From Paraescarpia echinospica (lineage: Eukaryota; Annelida; Polychaeta; Sabellida; Siboglinidae), in NCBI GenBank assembly GCA_020002185.1, contig CM034533.1, positions 39,617,648 through 39,681,647 of the forward strand: 64,000 nt of DNA, read 5' to 3'. The notes below the pieces were generated by a model. The model worked only from the letters and a program-made list of their open reading frames with translations, did not search any database and was not told where the DNA came from. Below, one piece after another: positions 1 through 12,892 of this stretch (the stretch's first letter is position 1; each line of letters starts with the position of its first letter). The position numbers and the translations under genes were made by a program.

Positions 1-294
1 CCACTGCACCTCTGCACCACTGCACCACTGCACCACTGCACCACTGCACCACTGCATCACTGCACCACTGCACCACTGCACCACTGCACCACTGCACCAC
101 TGCACCACTGCACCACTGCACCACTGCACCTCTGCACCACTGCACCACTGCACCACTGCACCACTGCACCACTGCACCACTGCACCTCTGCACCACTGCA
201 CCACTGCACCACTGCATCACTGCACCACTGCACCACTGCACCACTGCACCACTGCACCACTGCATCACTGCACCACTGCACCACTGCACCACTT
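1..294. repeat. 8-bp minisatellite (CACCACTG)n, cut by window edge
   Basis: The octamer CACCACTG is repeated about 36 times with scattered single-base variants (CACCTCTG, CATCACTG). The array runs off the left edge, so its full length is unknown. An apparent minus-strand reading frame through it repeats the same few residues and is a by-product of the repeat. Confidence 0.97.
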
Positions 295-1403
295 GTACGG
301 TCATTATTCTGTAACAAAGTAAACAGCAAAAGAATGTCATAAGTAACACGTCCCCTTAGCGTTTTCACAAAATCGTTAGCAACAAAGAAGAGAAGCAGGC
401 GCCATAAGCACAATGATTGCGACCGCGCAACAAACTTGGTTGGGTTTTATCAGCCGCCTTCTTATCTTCATGGTCAAAGTTGTATCGCGTCATCTGATAT
501 AGACCCTTATTGGGCCTTTGGCCTGATTCCCACGCCAACCTAAGGACGGACGTCGGCTTTGTGTGTCTGACGTCACCGCTATGCGGTCTCTTATCGATAA
601 CACGTCGGAAAGGCGATCAGGGACATTTGATAGTATTAGTGTTCCTCGTTGGAATCAATGCTAAACATGAGTCGGTTATTTCAAATTGTGCAAGGCAGTC
701 GACTTGCTAAATATTATATATGCAGTAGCGAGCGTTTTAGAAATAAAACCTTTCAATTATGTGTTCTAGGAAATTAACACGGAGGATGATACTTCATTTG
801 TCGTCCTAACAAACCGGATTCCGTGTTCAAGCACAGCCTCGCATGGCAGTCTTGATGCCAACCTCCAATTGGAAATTTAAACCAGTTTGCAACACAAGTG
901 TCCTGTTCCACAGATGTGCCCTTTCGCTGATTATAAACTATTCATTTCGGGTGCAAAAAGTCTCCAAAAGGGGCACCGTTTAAAACTCACTTAATTCGTT
1001 TACGATGAACACTTAAGTAAAATAAACATACGTCCCCATATCATAGAAAAAAACTATCTCGCTGTAGGCCTCCCCGGGGCAATGAATGTACGACACAAGG
1101 GGCGTCGCATTCGACGGACGGCGACAACGAAGTGGTGCATGCCGGGAAATACGCCGGGCGCTAGGGGGCGGCAGTAGCGGGAGGAACAATGGCGCAAGTG
1201 TAGAAGGGGTCACCTGACGGGGGGGGGGGGGCGGGGAAGACAACCGGACAGAGATTGACATTGACCGTCGACGCGTTGCGTACGAGGCATCATTAGCGTG
1301 CATGCGGTGTTAGCGCACACCACTGTCACCACAGACTACACGCGTTCGCTATTCATAGCTGCGGATAGATACGGGAGTCAATGATGCGTGCAGTATCCTT
1401 GCA
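295..1403. other. Unique sequence, no gene recognised
   Basis: No reading frame here looks like a real protein, and no splice-flanked conserved block was found. The only local landmarks are a TGACGTCA-like octamer near 569 and a 13-G homopolymer at 1219-1231. Confidence 0.6.
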
Positions 1404-1676
1404 CGTCGTCGATGACTCTATGTCGTCGATGGCTCTATGTCGTCAATGACTCTATGTCGTCGATGGCTCTATGTCGTCGATGACTCGATGTCGTCGATGG
1501 CTCTATGTCGTCAATGACTCTATGTCGTCGGTGGCTCTATGTCGTCGATGACTCTATGTCGTCAATGACTCTATGTCGTCAATGATTCTATGTCGTTGAT
1601 GGCTCTATGTCGTCGGTGGCTCTATGTCGTCTGTGGGTCTATGTCGTCCGCGGCTTTATGTTGTCGGTGGTTCTAC
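1404..1676. repeat. 17-bp minisatellite (CTCTATGTCGTCGATGG-like)
   Basis: A 17-bp unit built on CTCTATGTCGTCRATGR is repeated about 16 times, with increasing divergence toward the right end where the units become GTCCGCGGC and GTTGTCGGTGG-like. The period is regular throughout. Confidence 0.93.
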
Positions 1677-1753
1677 GCCGAATATTCGTTTAGTTGAAGG
1701 CGTAACCTTCAAAAGAAAGTAAATTTGAGAGATACACTGAGAGGGGGAATTGA

Positions 1754-1958
<205 letters not shown>

Positions 1959-2084
1959 ATCTCCGCTGGCATTGCGGCCCGCAGCGTGAAACTATATATG
2001 TCGCTGGACAATGCGGGTCTGTTCGAAAGTCGCCCTATCGGCGCAACATCTCAAATTGAATTTCTGAGTCTTATCTGACGTCAC

Positions 2085-2478
2085 CACAAGTGATCCATCA
2101 TCGGATTGCTGTCTGCGTGATGTCCTCGCCGTTCGGTTTCACTGTGCTCGTCTCTCGTGTCACTGAATATGATAGTCGTCTCTCGTGTCATTATATAAGA
2201 CTGAATATGCCGGTCATTCATCGTGTCACGGAATATGACGGTCGTTTCATCTGTCTCGTGTCATTGAATATGATGGTCGTTTTCTCTGACACTAGTCGTG
2301 ACGATCTTTTCCTTTGTGTGATATGACTGCCATTGCTGGTGTCACTGAATATGACGATCTTTTCTCGTGTCAGTGAATGTCATATGACGGTCGTCTCTCG
2401 TGTCACTGAATATGACTGTTGTTTCTTGTGTCACTGAATATGACGGTCATCTCTCGTGTCACTGGCTGTGACAATCAT
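2085..2478. repeat. Degenerate minisatellite around CTCGTGTCACTGAATATGA
   Basis: The phrase CTCGTGTCACTGAATATGA followed by a GGTCGT-like spacer recurs roughly ten times with substitutions and small indels, giving an irregular period of about 26-40 bp. No coding signal is supported. Confidence 0.8.
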
Positions 2479-2496
2479 CTCTTGTTTCAACGAGTG

Positions 2497-2846
2497 TGTG
2501 AATGAATAAGTAAGTGAGTGAGTGAGTGAGTGGGTGAGTGAGTGAGTGAGTGAGGGAAGGAGGGAGTGAGTGAGTGAGTGAGTGAGTGAGTGAGTGAGTG
2601 AGTGAGTGAGTGAGTGAGTGAGTGAGTGAGTGAGTGAGTGAGTGAGTGAGTGAGTAGTGAGTGACTGACTGACTGACTGACTGAATGAATGACTGAATGA
2701 CTGAATGACTGAGTGACTGAGTGACCGAGTGACCGAGTGACCGAGTGACCGAGTGACCGAGTGACCGAGCGAACGTGTGACCGAGTGACTGAGTGAATGA
2801 GTGAATGAGTGAATGAGTGAATGAGTGAATGAGTGCATAAGTGAGC
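2497..2846. repeat. Compound (GTGA)n / (CTGA)n / (CCGAGTGA)n array
   Basis: The array changes its unit in blocks: GTGA repeats from 2510 to about 2660, then CTGA and ATGACTGA, then CCGAGTGA from about 2722 to 2785, then ATGAGTGA to the end. The long Ser-His-Thr-Leu frames on the minus strand are translations of the repeat. Confidence 0.95.
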
Positions 2847-3666
<820 letters not shown>

Positions 3667-3950
3667 GTGCTTATGTGTGCGTGCGCGTGTGTCTGTGTGT
3701 GAGCGTGCATGTTTGTCCGTGTATACCCTGTAGATGTATTAAAATGCAAACTATTAGCACCATATTATACAGAATACTCATTGTGTGCAAGCATCGACCA
3801 CTCAAAAGAAACATATCAGTGACAAAAAGCACAGCTTTAAACATATTAAAATATAAATGTTCAAATAACTAATTAATTAATTATATATACAATGTGTTGT
3901 TACATTGTGTAATCTGACACTTTGTTGTATACATTCCCTCTCTACCCCCC

Positions 3951-4128
<178 letters not shown>

Positions 4129-4129
4129 T

Positions 4130-5117
4130 ATTAAATAATTGTGTTTAATTTCTTCAATTGTTTTACCGTTACTTTGCCAAATAAATATTTTCACATCCGG
4201 TGTTTATATGTTGAGTTTTGATTAATCTACGTATGAAGTGTGCACATGCGTGCGTGCGAATGTTTAAATATGTTAATATCAACTAAAATCCAATTCAAGT
4301 TTAATCACTTTTCAACAATTTTTTGTACAAGGCGTTTAGCATTTATTGTGTGGAGCGACAGTTCGCATCAGTCGCTGTCCATGTTGTTTTGGACAGTCCT
4401 GAGGCGCGGTGACCATTGGTCAAGTCGTATCCGTGGCAGAGGTCAATGCGAAGGTAGCCCGCGTCACGGCGGGTGCAGACAACGGCTATCACGTCACCGG
4501 GTGTTCTCAGTCAAAGGGTGTGTCCGCCGCGATCATTATGACAAATGATCGCGGCTCAGACGGTAAGTCGCGCATTGCGTCACGTCGCAGACCGTGCACG
4601 CTCGCACGCACGTGCGCCGCTGGTTGCTGGGCGCGCGCGTATTGTCTACACGCGACCATCAGAGCAGAAGTGGTCCAGCGGAGAGTCGCCCATCGCTACT
4701 CACCCTCCCCCAAACACACTCGACCCTCTCAGACGTCGTAATTACCCCCGCAGTCTTAATGACAAACATGACGCGAAGACCAGAGCGAAGGCTCGACAGG
4801 CGCGCCCCACGCGGTGTCGCGGAGAATGACGCAACGAACGACGCCGAACAATTATCACTAGCGTCGATGTGCTTGTGCCGCGAAGTGTATATAAATAATT
4901 GTGGTGGTTTTGAATGTCAATATCCGTGTTTCGCTCGTTGACTCGGTCGGACTGGCAGTGTTTTAACAACAAATAGTGTTAGTACAGTGAATCACGTTTA
5001 TGAATGCGACCTGTGTTTGAGCAGGCTTGCAAAATTCATACAAACGGCTACATTATATTTATGTATAGGTATGAAGAAAATATATTAATTAGTTTGGTAG
5101 ACTTCGGAGTAATGACA
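4130..5117. other. Unique sequence, no gene recognised
   Basis: Moderately CpG-rich between about 4400 and 4860 with several overlapping short open frames in all phases, as expected of GC-rich noncoding DNA. None resembles a known protein. Confidence 0.5.
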
Positions 5118-5119
5118 TA

Positions 5120-5154
<35 letters not shown>
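5118..5154. repeat. (AT)n microsatellite
   Basis: A short, nearly pure AT run. Confidence 0.95.
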
Positions 5155-5158
<4 letters not shown>

Positions 5159-6311
5159 AGGAAACTCACAGCAAGGTAATTACTGTGAGATAGAAGCAAA
5201 TGTATTTGTCTAAACCCAAGTGATATATAAGTTCGACATGTTGGATTTATGCACAGGAACCTTCGCGTCCTCTACAATTGAGACCGGTTCCACCCGCCGC
5301 ACTATCAAGGCCGACACCACATCTTATATCCAGCATACCACGTGTTACCGAAATTACAGTTACCATGACTTCGTGTTCCGACATCATTCGAAATGTTTGT
5401 ACAAATGAATCGTTCATTGATTGGTTAATAAAAGTCATATCGAGTTGTACATATGTTAATGCCTTGTTGTTTTTTCAACTAGCTCTGTGTATCTATATGA
5501 TGTATTTCGATAATTTTGGTCAAAGATACTATGAAATACGACCATGTATCTAGCTGTTTTGAATGCCATACGGGGCAAGATCTCGTAAACGTTGTTATTC
5601 TGATCAAACAATTGAAAAAAATACGTTTTAATAGCTTAATGACACTAAATGTATTATTTTAAAAATGTGTCCGTAGACAGGCGTTGCAGGTCATATGTCA
5701 CTTTTTGTGTGTAACAATGTCAACCAACTGGCGCACTACGTTGTGACACAGTGACACGCTGTCACACGGTGACACAGGGCGGCCCGCCACAACGTCAACG
5801 TCAACTCCGACACGACGTGCAATCAACTCGGCCAGTTTGATGCACAAATATGAGCTAATTTAGAGAGGGAGCGACGGTTTCCCTCCACCTCTCCCTGAGA
5901 GAAACCAGCAGCGCGGCAGGTTCCCCGTCACACATCCCGGGAGACGGGGGAGGGGGGAGTTCTCAAGTTGATTGCCCGCCTTTACATGCTCCCGCTAAGC
6001 TAGTCGCCGTGGGAAGGCCGCTATTGTTAATTAGTTATTGTAAATTCAAAGTCAATGCACGTAATCAACGACACAATACGTCCTTCGCTGACGTCAGACC
6101 ATGGTACGATAACAATTTCGTGTAACTCAGTGTTTGTGTATTAATTATAAGTTACCACAAATGATCTGTCAACATCCGACGCCTCAGGTACATTAGTGGC
6201 TGCACGAGATTAACCACCATCAGCCTCTGTAGTGTGTACCTATATATTACACAACATAATAGTGTTAATATGGACATCGATAATCTGGAAACTTCGGCTT
6301 CCCATCATCGT
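5155..6311. other. Unique sequence, no gene recognised
   Basis: No supportable gene. The stretch includes a perfect TGACGTCA octamer near 6090 and a short GTGACAC-rich cluster at 5744-5777. Confidence 0.5.
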
Positions 6312-6605
6312 TTCACGGGAAAGGAATTTCCAAAGGCTGACCCACCATGTGCATCACCGGTTTATCAAGAAAAAATCGTTGCTTCGGACATATGCAACGG
6401 GGGTCAAAGTGTCCGGATTGACGAAGTTTACGAAGGGAAACGATATAGAGGAAGACCGACGAGAAGGTGGAGAGACGAACCGGACGAGTACTGGAAGGGC
6501 ACCATCTGGCAGAGGATAGCGCAAGACAGGCACATCTGGGAACGACATGCTGAGGCCTTCGCCGAACCACGGGACACTACAGCTGCACAATGATGATGAT
6601 ATACA
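6312..6605 (+). mobile_element. 3' end of an RTE-like LINE (ORF2 C-terminus and tail)
   Basis: The plus-strand frame ending at the TGA at 6591-6593 finishes with the typical C-terminus of LINE reverse transcriptase proteins: an [11 protein letters not shown] basic motif at about 6449-6481, then [18 protein letters not shown]. Such tails sit downstream of the reverse transcriptase domain. The stop is followed at once by TGATGATGAT, the kind of short tandem 3' tail used by RTE elements. No reverse transcriptase domain is present, so this is a 5'-truncated, non-functional copy; the left limit is a guess. The family looks the same as that of the longer copy at 12.9-15.15 kb, which lacks precisely this part. 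Family assignment is from recalled motif patterns. Confidence 0.75.
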
Positions 6606-6651
6606 GCATGTATATATATACATATATATACATATATATATATATATGTAC

Positions 6652-6683
<32 letters not shown>

Positions 6684-6687
6684 GTAC

Positions 6688-6746
<59 letters not shown>

Positions 6747-7252
6747 TGTACATATATATATATGTACATATATATATTAATGTATATATATGCATACATA
6801 CAAACATACATACATACGTACATACGTACATACGTACATACGTACATACGTACATACATATATATATATATATATGTACATATATATATATGTACATATA
6901 TATATATATATATGTACATATATATATATATATGTACATATATATATTCATGTATATATATGCATACATACAAACATACATACATACGTACATACGTACA
7001 TACGTACATACGTACATACGTACATACTTAGATACGTAGATACGTAGATACGTAGATACGTACATTCGTACATACGTACATACGTACATACGTACATACA
7101 TACATACATACATACATACATACATACATACATACACATATACACACATACATACATACATACATACATACATACATACATACATACATACATACATACA
7201 TACATACATACATACATACATACATACATACATGCATACGTACATACGTACA
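6606..7252. repeat. 650-bp AT / GTAC / ATAC compound satellite
   Basis: Alternating AT runs, TGTACATA and CATACGTA units and finally pure ATAC. A block beginning near TTAATGTATATATATGCATAC (6777) recurs 170 bp later (6947), so part of the locus was duplicated as a unit. The many Tyr-Ile, Tyr-Val and Cys-Met frames are artefacts. Confidence 0.96.
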
Positions 7253-7859
7253 TCTTACATATATTTAGGCCTACAAATAATATGCATATACAAATACATA
7301 TCTATAATAGTGCTGTCTTTCAACAAAGTATTCTCCTTCAGCAAACGTGCACGACTCCCGCACCCTGGCAGGTGACGCGAGCAGGTGTGGCCGACGGGGC
7401 GATGGAAGCGTGGGAGGCCGGGAGTGGTAGAGGAGCTCGCGCCGTGCCACCGACCCACCAGTGACGGTGTGTCCTGTACCGCAATAACGGCACACGGGTT
7501 TGTTTGCTAATGTATGCAGATAAAGAAATGTGGTCCGCGCAACAGATGGTCAAACGAAGGTGTGTGTCATAATTATAGCCTGCCTCGACTGTTGTTTCCC
7601 GGCCGCTGTTGCTGTTCTCGGCGTACGAGTTGGCACCGTTTTGTTCACATTGTGAAGATTACCTGGACCGAGAGAGCGAACAAACAAACTTCTGTCTATT
7701 ATAACCGATGATGTTTCTGTTGAAGTCACGCGGGACGGGAAACGGAAGCTGCTCTGACAAGCGCAGTAGTGCAATCTGTCTGGTTTTAAACAATGGTGAT
7801 TTACGTAAAATAGCTATGTAGGGAAAGTCTGTCGTGGTTTTCTCGTTGACGAATATAAT
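7253..7859. other. Unique sequence, no gene recognised
   Basis: No convincing gene; short overlapping frames only. Confidence 0.5.
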
Positions 7860-7926
7860 AGTAATACTAATAACAACTACAATTACAACAACAACAACAA
7901 TAACAGCAGCAACAACAACAACAATA
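7860..7926. repeat. AAC/AAT trinucleotide tract
   Basis: Imperfect AAC and AAT triplets with some CAG, about 65 bp. Confidence 0.9.
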
Positions 7927-8594
7927 ATTCTACATCCGTATAAAAAATCAACAAACCATCAACGTTGCGGTTCCCAATCGACAAACCTGTTACATTGAGG
8001 GACAAATAATGACAATTTTAAGATCGGTAATGTCAAGTCATATATTTGTTATCGAAGCAACATCAAAATGCAATCTTACTTTGATCGGCAGCAAAATTGT
8101 GGAAGAAAAGACAGGTATAAAACCCCTCAAAGCTCTCCCTATACACTGCAGGAAGGAGGGTGCAACATGATGCTTAACGAGGGACAACAAATCCGACGTG
8201 TGCATAACAGTCCATGCACAAGCTGTGGACGAAACATCAGCGTAAGAACACATGTCTAGCGATAAAAACTATATATGACTGGTGCAGTGTTAGTTTGTGC
8301 CTAGGATAGGGAGAAGGTGTTCTCCCTTCTGCGTCCATACGCCCGTGACAGCTGCAGATCGCCCAGCGATATCCCTTCTCGAGTGTCCGCCCTATTACCA
8401 TATTATATAGAAGTTGGACCAATGACTCGGCGACAACAGAGGACGTGTATTAGGCCGCCTTGTCCGACGGCCGAGCCACGGTGATTGTATGCTTGCTACT
8501 TAAGGGTAGCTTTAAATTAGACGCTTAGCCGACTATATACCGCTAATATCATTAGGCCGCCTATTGTGTATTAAATAGAATCTTTAGAGTTGTT
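7927..8594. other. Unique sequence, no gene recognised
   Basis: Nothing with coding or RNA-gene character was seen. Confidence 0.5.
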
Positions 8595-8599
8595 ATTTT

Positions 8600-8756
8600 T
8601 GTCGTTGCTGCTGCTGCCGATGATGATAATGCGACTGCTGCTGCCGATGATGATAATGCGACTGCTGCTGCCGATGATGATAATGCGACTGCTGCTGCCG
8701 ATGATGATAATGCGACTGCTGCTGCCGATGATGATAATGCGACTGCTGTTGCTGAT
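8600..8756. repeat. 27-bp minisatellite (five units)
   Basis: Five nearly identical 27-bp units of CTGCTGCCGATGATGATAATGCGACTG type. The period is a multiple of three, so the minus frame reads a 9-residue Ser-Arg-Ile-rich repeat, but there is no start, signal or flanking coding sequence to make it a gene. Confidence 0.96.
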
Positions 8757-8929
8757 GCTGCTCTGCTGATAAACTGTGTACTCGTCTGTTGGTATTAATA
8801 TGTTCAGTATATTTGACAATTATCGTTACATCTCACCTTAACGCATATCAACGTATTATCAATGGGCGGGCCTCTAGAATGTAAGAAATTCGGCCATCCT
8901 ATTGGTGTCAAATATGTCTATATACTTCT

Positions 8930-9462
8930 TATCCCCCTTATTGCAGGGTTTAGTGCTCACCACACTCGGTCCATTCAGCCTTCTATTCCCCCTGATCCCT
9001 TGCAGGGTTTAATGCTCACCACACTCGGTCCATTCAGCCTTCTATTCCACCTGATCCCTTGCCGGGTTTAGTGCTCACCGCACTCGGTCCATTCAGCCTT
9101 CTATTCCTCCTGATCCCTTGCCGGGTTTAGTGCTCACCGCACTCGGTCCATTCAGCCTTCTATTCCCCCTGATCCCTTGCCGGGTTTAGTGCTCACCGCA
9201 CTCGGTCCATTCAGCCTTCTATTCCCCCTGATCCCTTGCAGGGTTTAGTGCTCACCGCACTCGGTCCATTCAGCCTTCTATTCCACCTGATCCCTTGCCG
9301 GGTTTAGTGCTCACCGCACTCGGTCCATTCAGCCTTCTATTCCCCCTGATCCCTTGCAGGGTTTAGTGCTCACCGCACTCGGTCCATTCAGCCTTCTATT
9401 CCACCTGATCCCTTGCCGGGTTTAGTGCTCACCGCACTCGGTCCATTCAGCCTTCCATTCGA
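8930..9462. repeat. 59-bp minisatellite, nine units, derived from a LINE 3' end
   Basis: The GGGTTTAGTGCTC core recurs at 8946, 9005, 9064, 9123, 9182, 9241, 9300, 9359 and 9418, an exact 59-bp spacing. Units alternate between CCGGG and CAGGG and between CCCCCTG and CCACCTG variants. The rightmost unit is continuous on the minus strand with the last codons and the stop codon of the LINE fragment next door, so each unit holds the element's coding end and the start of its 3' untranslated region. Confidence 0.95.
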
Positions 9463-9620
9463 TGCACCGTTCTCGGTCTTCTGTGACGATCTTCCATTCT
9501 CGGCTGTTCGTCCCTATCATTTCGAGATATCTCTTTATTGTGTCTCTACGTCGTAATTCTGGTCTCCCTCGTCTCTTTCTACAGCCGCCTTCTGTTTGCC
9601 ATGCTCCTTTGTCAACCGTC
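9422..9620 (-). pseudogene. LINE reverse transcriptase C-terminus, 3' fragment
   Basis: On the minus strand a frame reads GCRKRRGRPELRRRDTIKRY and then a Trp-containing tail with TEDRERCIEW. It ends at a TAA (plus-strand positions 9422-9424). The Arg-rich RGRP motif followed by RD..KRY, a Trp and an EDR motif is the usual C-terminal signature of LINE ORF2 proteins. Upstream (9620-9760) the frame is broken by a stop and similarity fades, so only a short tail survives. Assignment rests on motif pattern; it is not the same subfamily as the RTE-like copies at 6.3 and 12.9 kb. Confidence 0.5.
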
Positions 9621-9779
9621 CCTCACTCATATTCTCTGTACAAGTCCTGTTCGTATCATTCTATTCTCAACCACTTTCATTTTAACTTTGCACATTCGTC
9701 GGACCCATTCGGCAGATCCTGCTACATATATATAGTTTCTCCTCCTGTATCTCTGTCAGTACCAAAGTTAACTTAGCGG

Positions 9780-10604
9780 ATTTCCCGTAAGATAATGTGT
9801 GATGTGAACGTTTAAAGAAACTAAGAAACTACGACTTTATTGACAAGGAAGAAATCTTCGTCATCACTGGCGTCATTCGTTGCCGTGGCCGTTTGATGAA
9901 AGCGGCCAGACACGACAGGAAGAAACGAACCGTTGAAAGGCGATCACGAGACCAGCACGCATGTCATCTTGCGCGCGTCTACCGCCATTAGCCAAGCCGA
10001 CATACACTCTTCCGGGCGCGCGATAAATGGCCGTGTAATTGAGGTGGCTAATGCGAGGATCCGCGCGCGCTGAAGGATTAATTTCCGGTCTCGCATCGCG
10101 TCGTTGTCGCTCCGGACGAGCCGGATAACGACAGCAGACGACATTCGTACTTCGGCTACCGCGGCGAGTTCCCGTTAGATGGACAATTATCGTCCATCTT
10201 ACTCGTTTGTAGTTGCACCAATTATCGCTCCGTAATGGTCTCGCCGCTGACCGTTGAAAGATCGGAGAAGTAGCGTATAGAAGGAACGCAAGTCGGTTGT
10301 TTGTGCCAAGACCACTATTTTGTAGATGGGTTATTTTTCGCGTCGTCCGGCGAAGTAAAATATACAATTTGTTTTTAATTTTTTATAAAATGTGAGTTGT
10401 TTTTACGAACGTACAACATGTCACATTTAACATTATACAGTGGAACAAAATGTGCGTAAATAGAAAGTTCAAACCTCATAATATATAAACACCATTTTCA
10501 ATTTTAAAACCTGTACAATTTAGGCGATCGATTTTCACTCAACGAAATTTGTTGCTTTCTCGTATCTGTTTTGCTTCCACGTCATGCATTTGACACTTAC
10601 GTCA
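9780..10604. other. Unique sequence, no gene recognised
   Basis: A 164-codon minus-strand frame spans most of this stretch (9873-10367). It has no recognisable domain and an Arg-rich, low-order composition, so I do not call it. Nothing else is seen. Confidence 0.45.
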
Positions 10605-11973
10605 TAGTATCACCACATCACCACCACCAACACCACCAACATCACCACCATCACCACCATCACCACCATCACCACCATCACCATCACTACTACCACCACC
10701 ACCACTATCATCACCACCACCACCACCATCACCACCACCACCACCACCATCACCACCATCACCACCACCATCACCACCATCACCATCACATCACTATCAC
10801 TATCACCATCATCATCACCATCACCATCACCATCACCATCATCACCATCATCATCACCATCGCCACCATCGCCACCATCGCCACCATCGCCACCATCGCC
10901 ACCATCGCCACCATCGCCACCATCGCCACCACCACCACCACCATCATCACCACCACCACCACCATCATCACCATCATCACCATCACCACCATCACCATCA
11001 CCACCATCACCACCACCATCACTATCATCACCATCATCACTATCACCATGACCACCACCACCATCACCATCACCACCACTACCCCACCACCATTACCCCC
11101 ACCATCACCACTACTCCCACCATCATCACTACTCCCACCATCACCACTACCATCACCATCACCACCACCATCACCACTACCACCATCACCACCATCATAG
11201 CCACCACCACCACCACCACCACCACAACCACTACAACTACCACCACCACCACCACCACCCCCACCATCACCACCACCATCATCACCACTACCCCCACCAT
11301 CACCACCACCACCATCACCACCACCATCACCACCATCACCACCATCACCACCACCACCACCACCACCACCACCACCACCACCACCACCACCACCACCACC
11401 ACCACCACCACCACCACCACCACCACCACCACCACCACCACCACCACCACCACCACCACCACCACCACCACAACCACAACCACAACCACAACCACAACCA
11501 CAACCACAACCACTACCCCCACCATCACCACCACCATCACCACCACCACATCATCACCACCACCACCACCACCACCACCACCACCACAACCAGAACCACT
11601 GCCCCCACCATCACCACCACAACCACTACCACCACCACCACCACCACCACCACCACCACCATCATCACCACCACCACCAAAACCACCACCAAACCACAAC
11701 CATCACCACCACCACAACCACCATCATCACCACCACCACCACCACAACCACCACCACCACCACCATCACCACCACCACCACCACCACCACCACCACCACC
11801 ACCACCACCACCACCACCACCACCACCACCACCACCACCACCACCACCACCACCACCACCACCACCACCACCACCACCACCACCACCACCACAATCACAA
11901 TCACAATCACAATCACAATCACAATCACAACCACAACCACAACCACTACCACTACCACTACCACCACCACCCA
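10605..11973. repeat. 1.36-kb (CAC/CAT)n block with ACC, CAA and CATCGC sub-arrays
   Basis: The plus strand is almost free of G for nearly 1.4 kb. Sub-blocks include CATCGCCAC units (about 10856-10930), nearly pure ACC (11340-11470 and 11765-11890), ACCACA (11468-11510) and CAATCA (11890-11930). Plus frames read poly-His, poly-Thr or poly-Pro; minus frames read poly-Gly or poly-Val. None has gene context. Confidence 0.97.
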
Positions 11974-12841
11974 CATAGCATATATGTCGTCCCAGATTCG
12001 TCGCTCCATCTAGTGTTACATTTGATAGTCGCGACAGTGACACGTGGGTGCCGAGCGTTCGGTCTCGGTCTGCGCGCGCACGTGCGCATGACGCGTCGGA
12101 AACGCGCGCACGTGCACGGGAGCGAACTGGCAGCGAACATGCACGCTCTCTGGCGCGGAACCGAATGAGGGCCCCGCATAGAAACGCAATCGAATAGATA
12201 TAAAGCAAAACGTATTTGATAGTCCTGTACCAAACTGAACAAAATGAGGATGTCTGGATGACGAACAGCATTGTTTTATTTTCCTCCTTGGTGTAAATTA
12301 GGAAATGTACATATATGCCTCTTTACCGAATAGAAGTACACTGTATACCATCATGGTGTACGTTCACCCTGTTTAGCACCAAGTCCCAGGCATACTCGCC
12401 TTCTAAATGGTGGACATGCAGAATGTCTAAACAATTTATTGAAAAACATTATAATACACTTTATAGAGTAAGTCGGATTACAACACAACTTATTTCGTTG
12501 GACGGCAAAATAAAACCACAACGACACGTCTGAAACAATGTAATAGCTTGTCCGTTATTTTTTTCTCAAAAATAAATAACGCACTTGTACAAAAGATCTG
12601 ACATTTTTGTGTTAAATTATTCTTAAACGATGGGATTGAAACATATCAAATTGAGACTAAATTAAAGATCTCCACACTGTTGAATATCTGTTAAAAAATC
12701 CACGCCTCGCGTTTGTCAGAAGCAAAGGTTTAAAGCGACCGTGTCTGTTCTATTAATCGGAATATTACTTTCAAGCCAGAAGCAAATCTTTCTCGCTCTC
12801 AAGCCAGCGATATTAATATCATTATTAATATCGTTCCACTT

Positions 12842-12845
<4 letters not shown>
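11974..12845. other. Unique sequence, no gene recognised
   Basis: GC-rich with CGCGCACGTGC-type motifs from about 12070 to 12120, then AT-rich. No gene supported. Confidence 0.5.

Positions 12846-12884
<39 letters not shown>
12846..12884. repeat. (AT)n microsatellite at LINE 5' boundary
   Basis: A pure AT tract that ends where recognisable LINE sequence begins a few bases later. Confidence 0.95.
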
Positions 12885-12886
<2 letters not shown>

Positions 12887-12892
12887 CAATAA

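Noticed and set aside
6232..6519. Second plus frame overlapping the LINE tail (95 codons)
   Set aside because: The motif-bearing frame is the one ending at 6593; this one is its out-of-phase shadow.
8600..8756. Nine-residue repeat protein on the minus strand
   Set aside because: It arises from a 27-bp minisatellite and has no coding context.
9873..10367. 164-codon minus-strand frame
   Set aside because: Arg-rich and without recognisable motifs; probably chance in CpG-rich DNA.
10571..11200. Plus frame of 209 codons rich in His, Thr and Pro
   Set aside because: It is a translation of the CAC/CAT repeat; equivalent frames exist in other phases and on the other strand.
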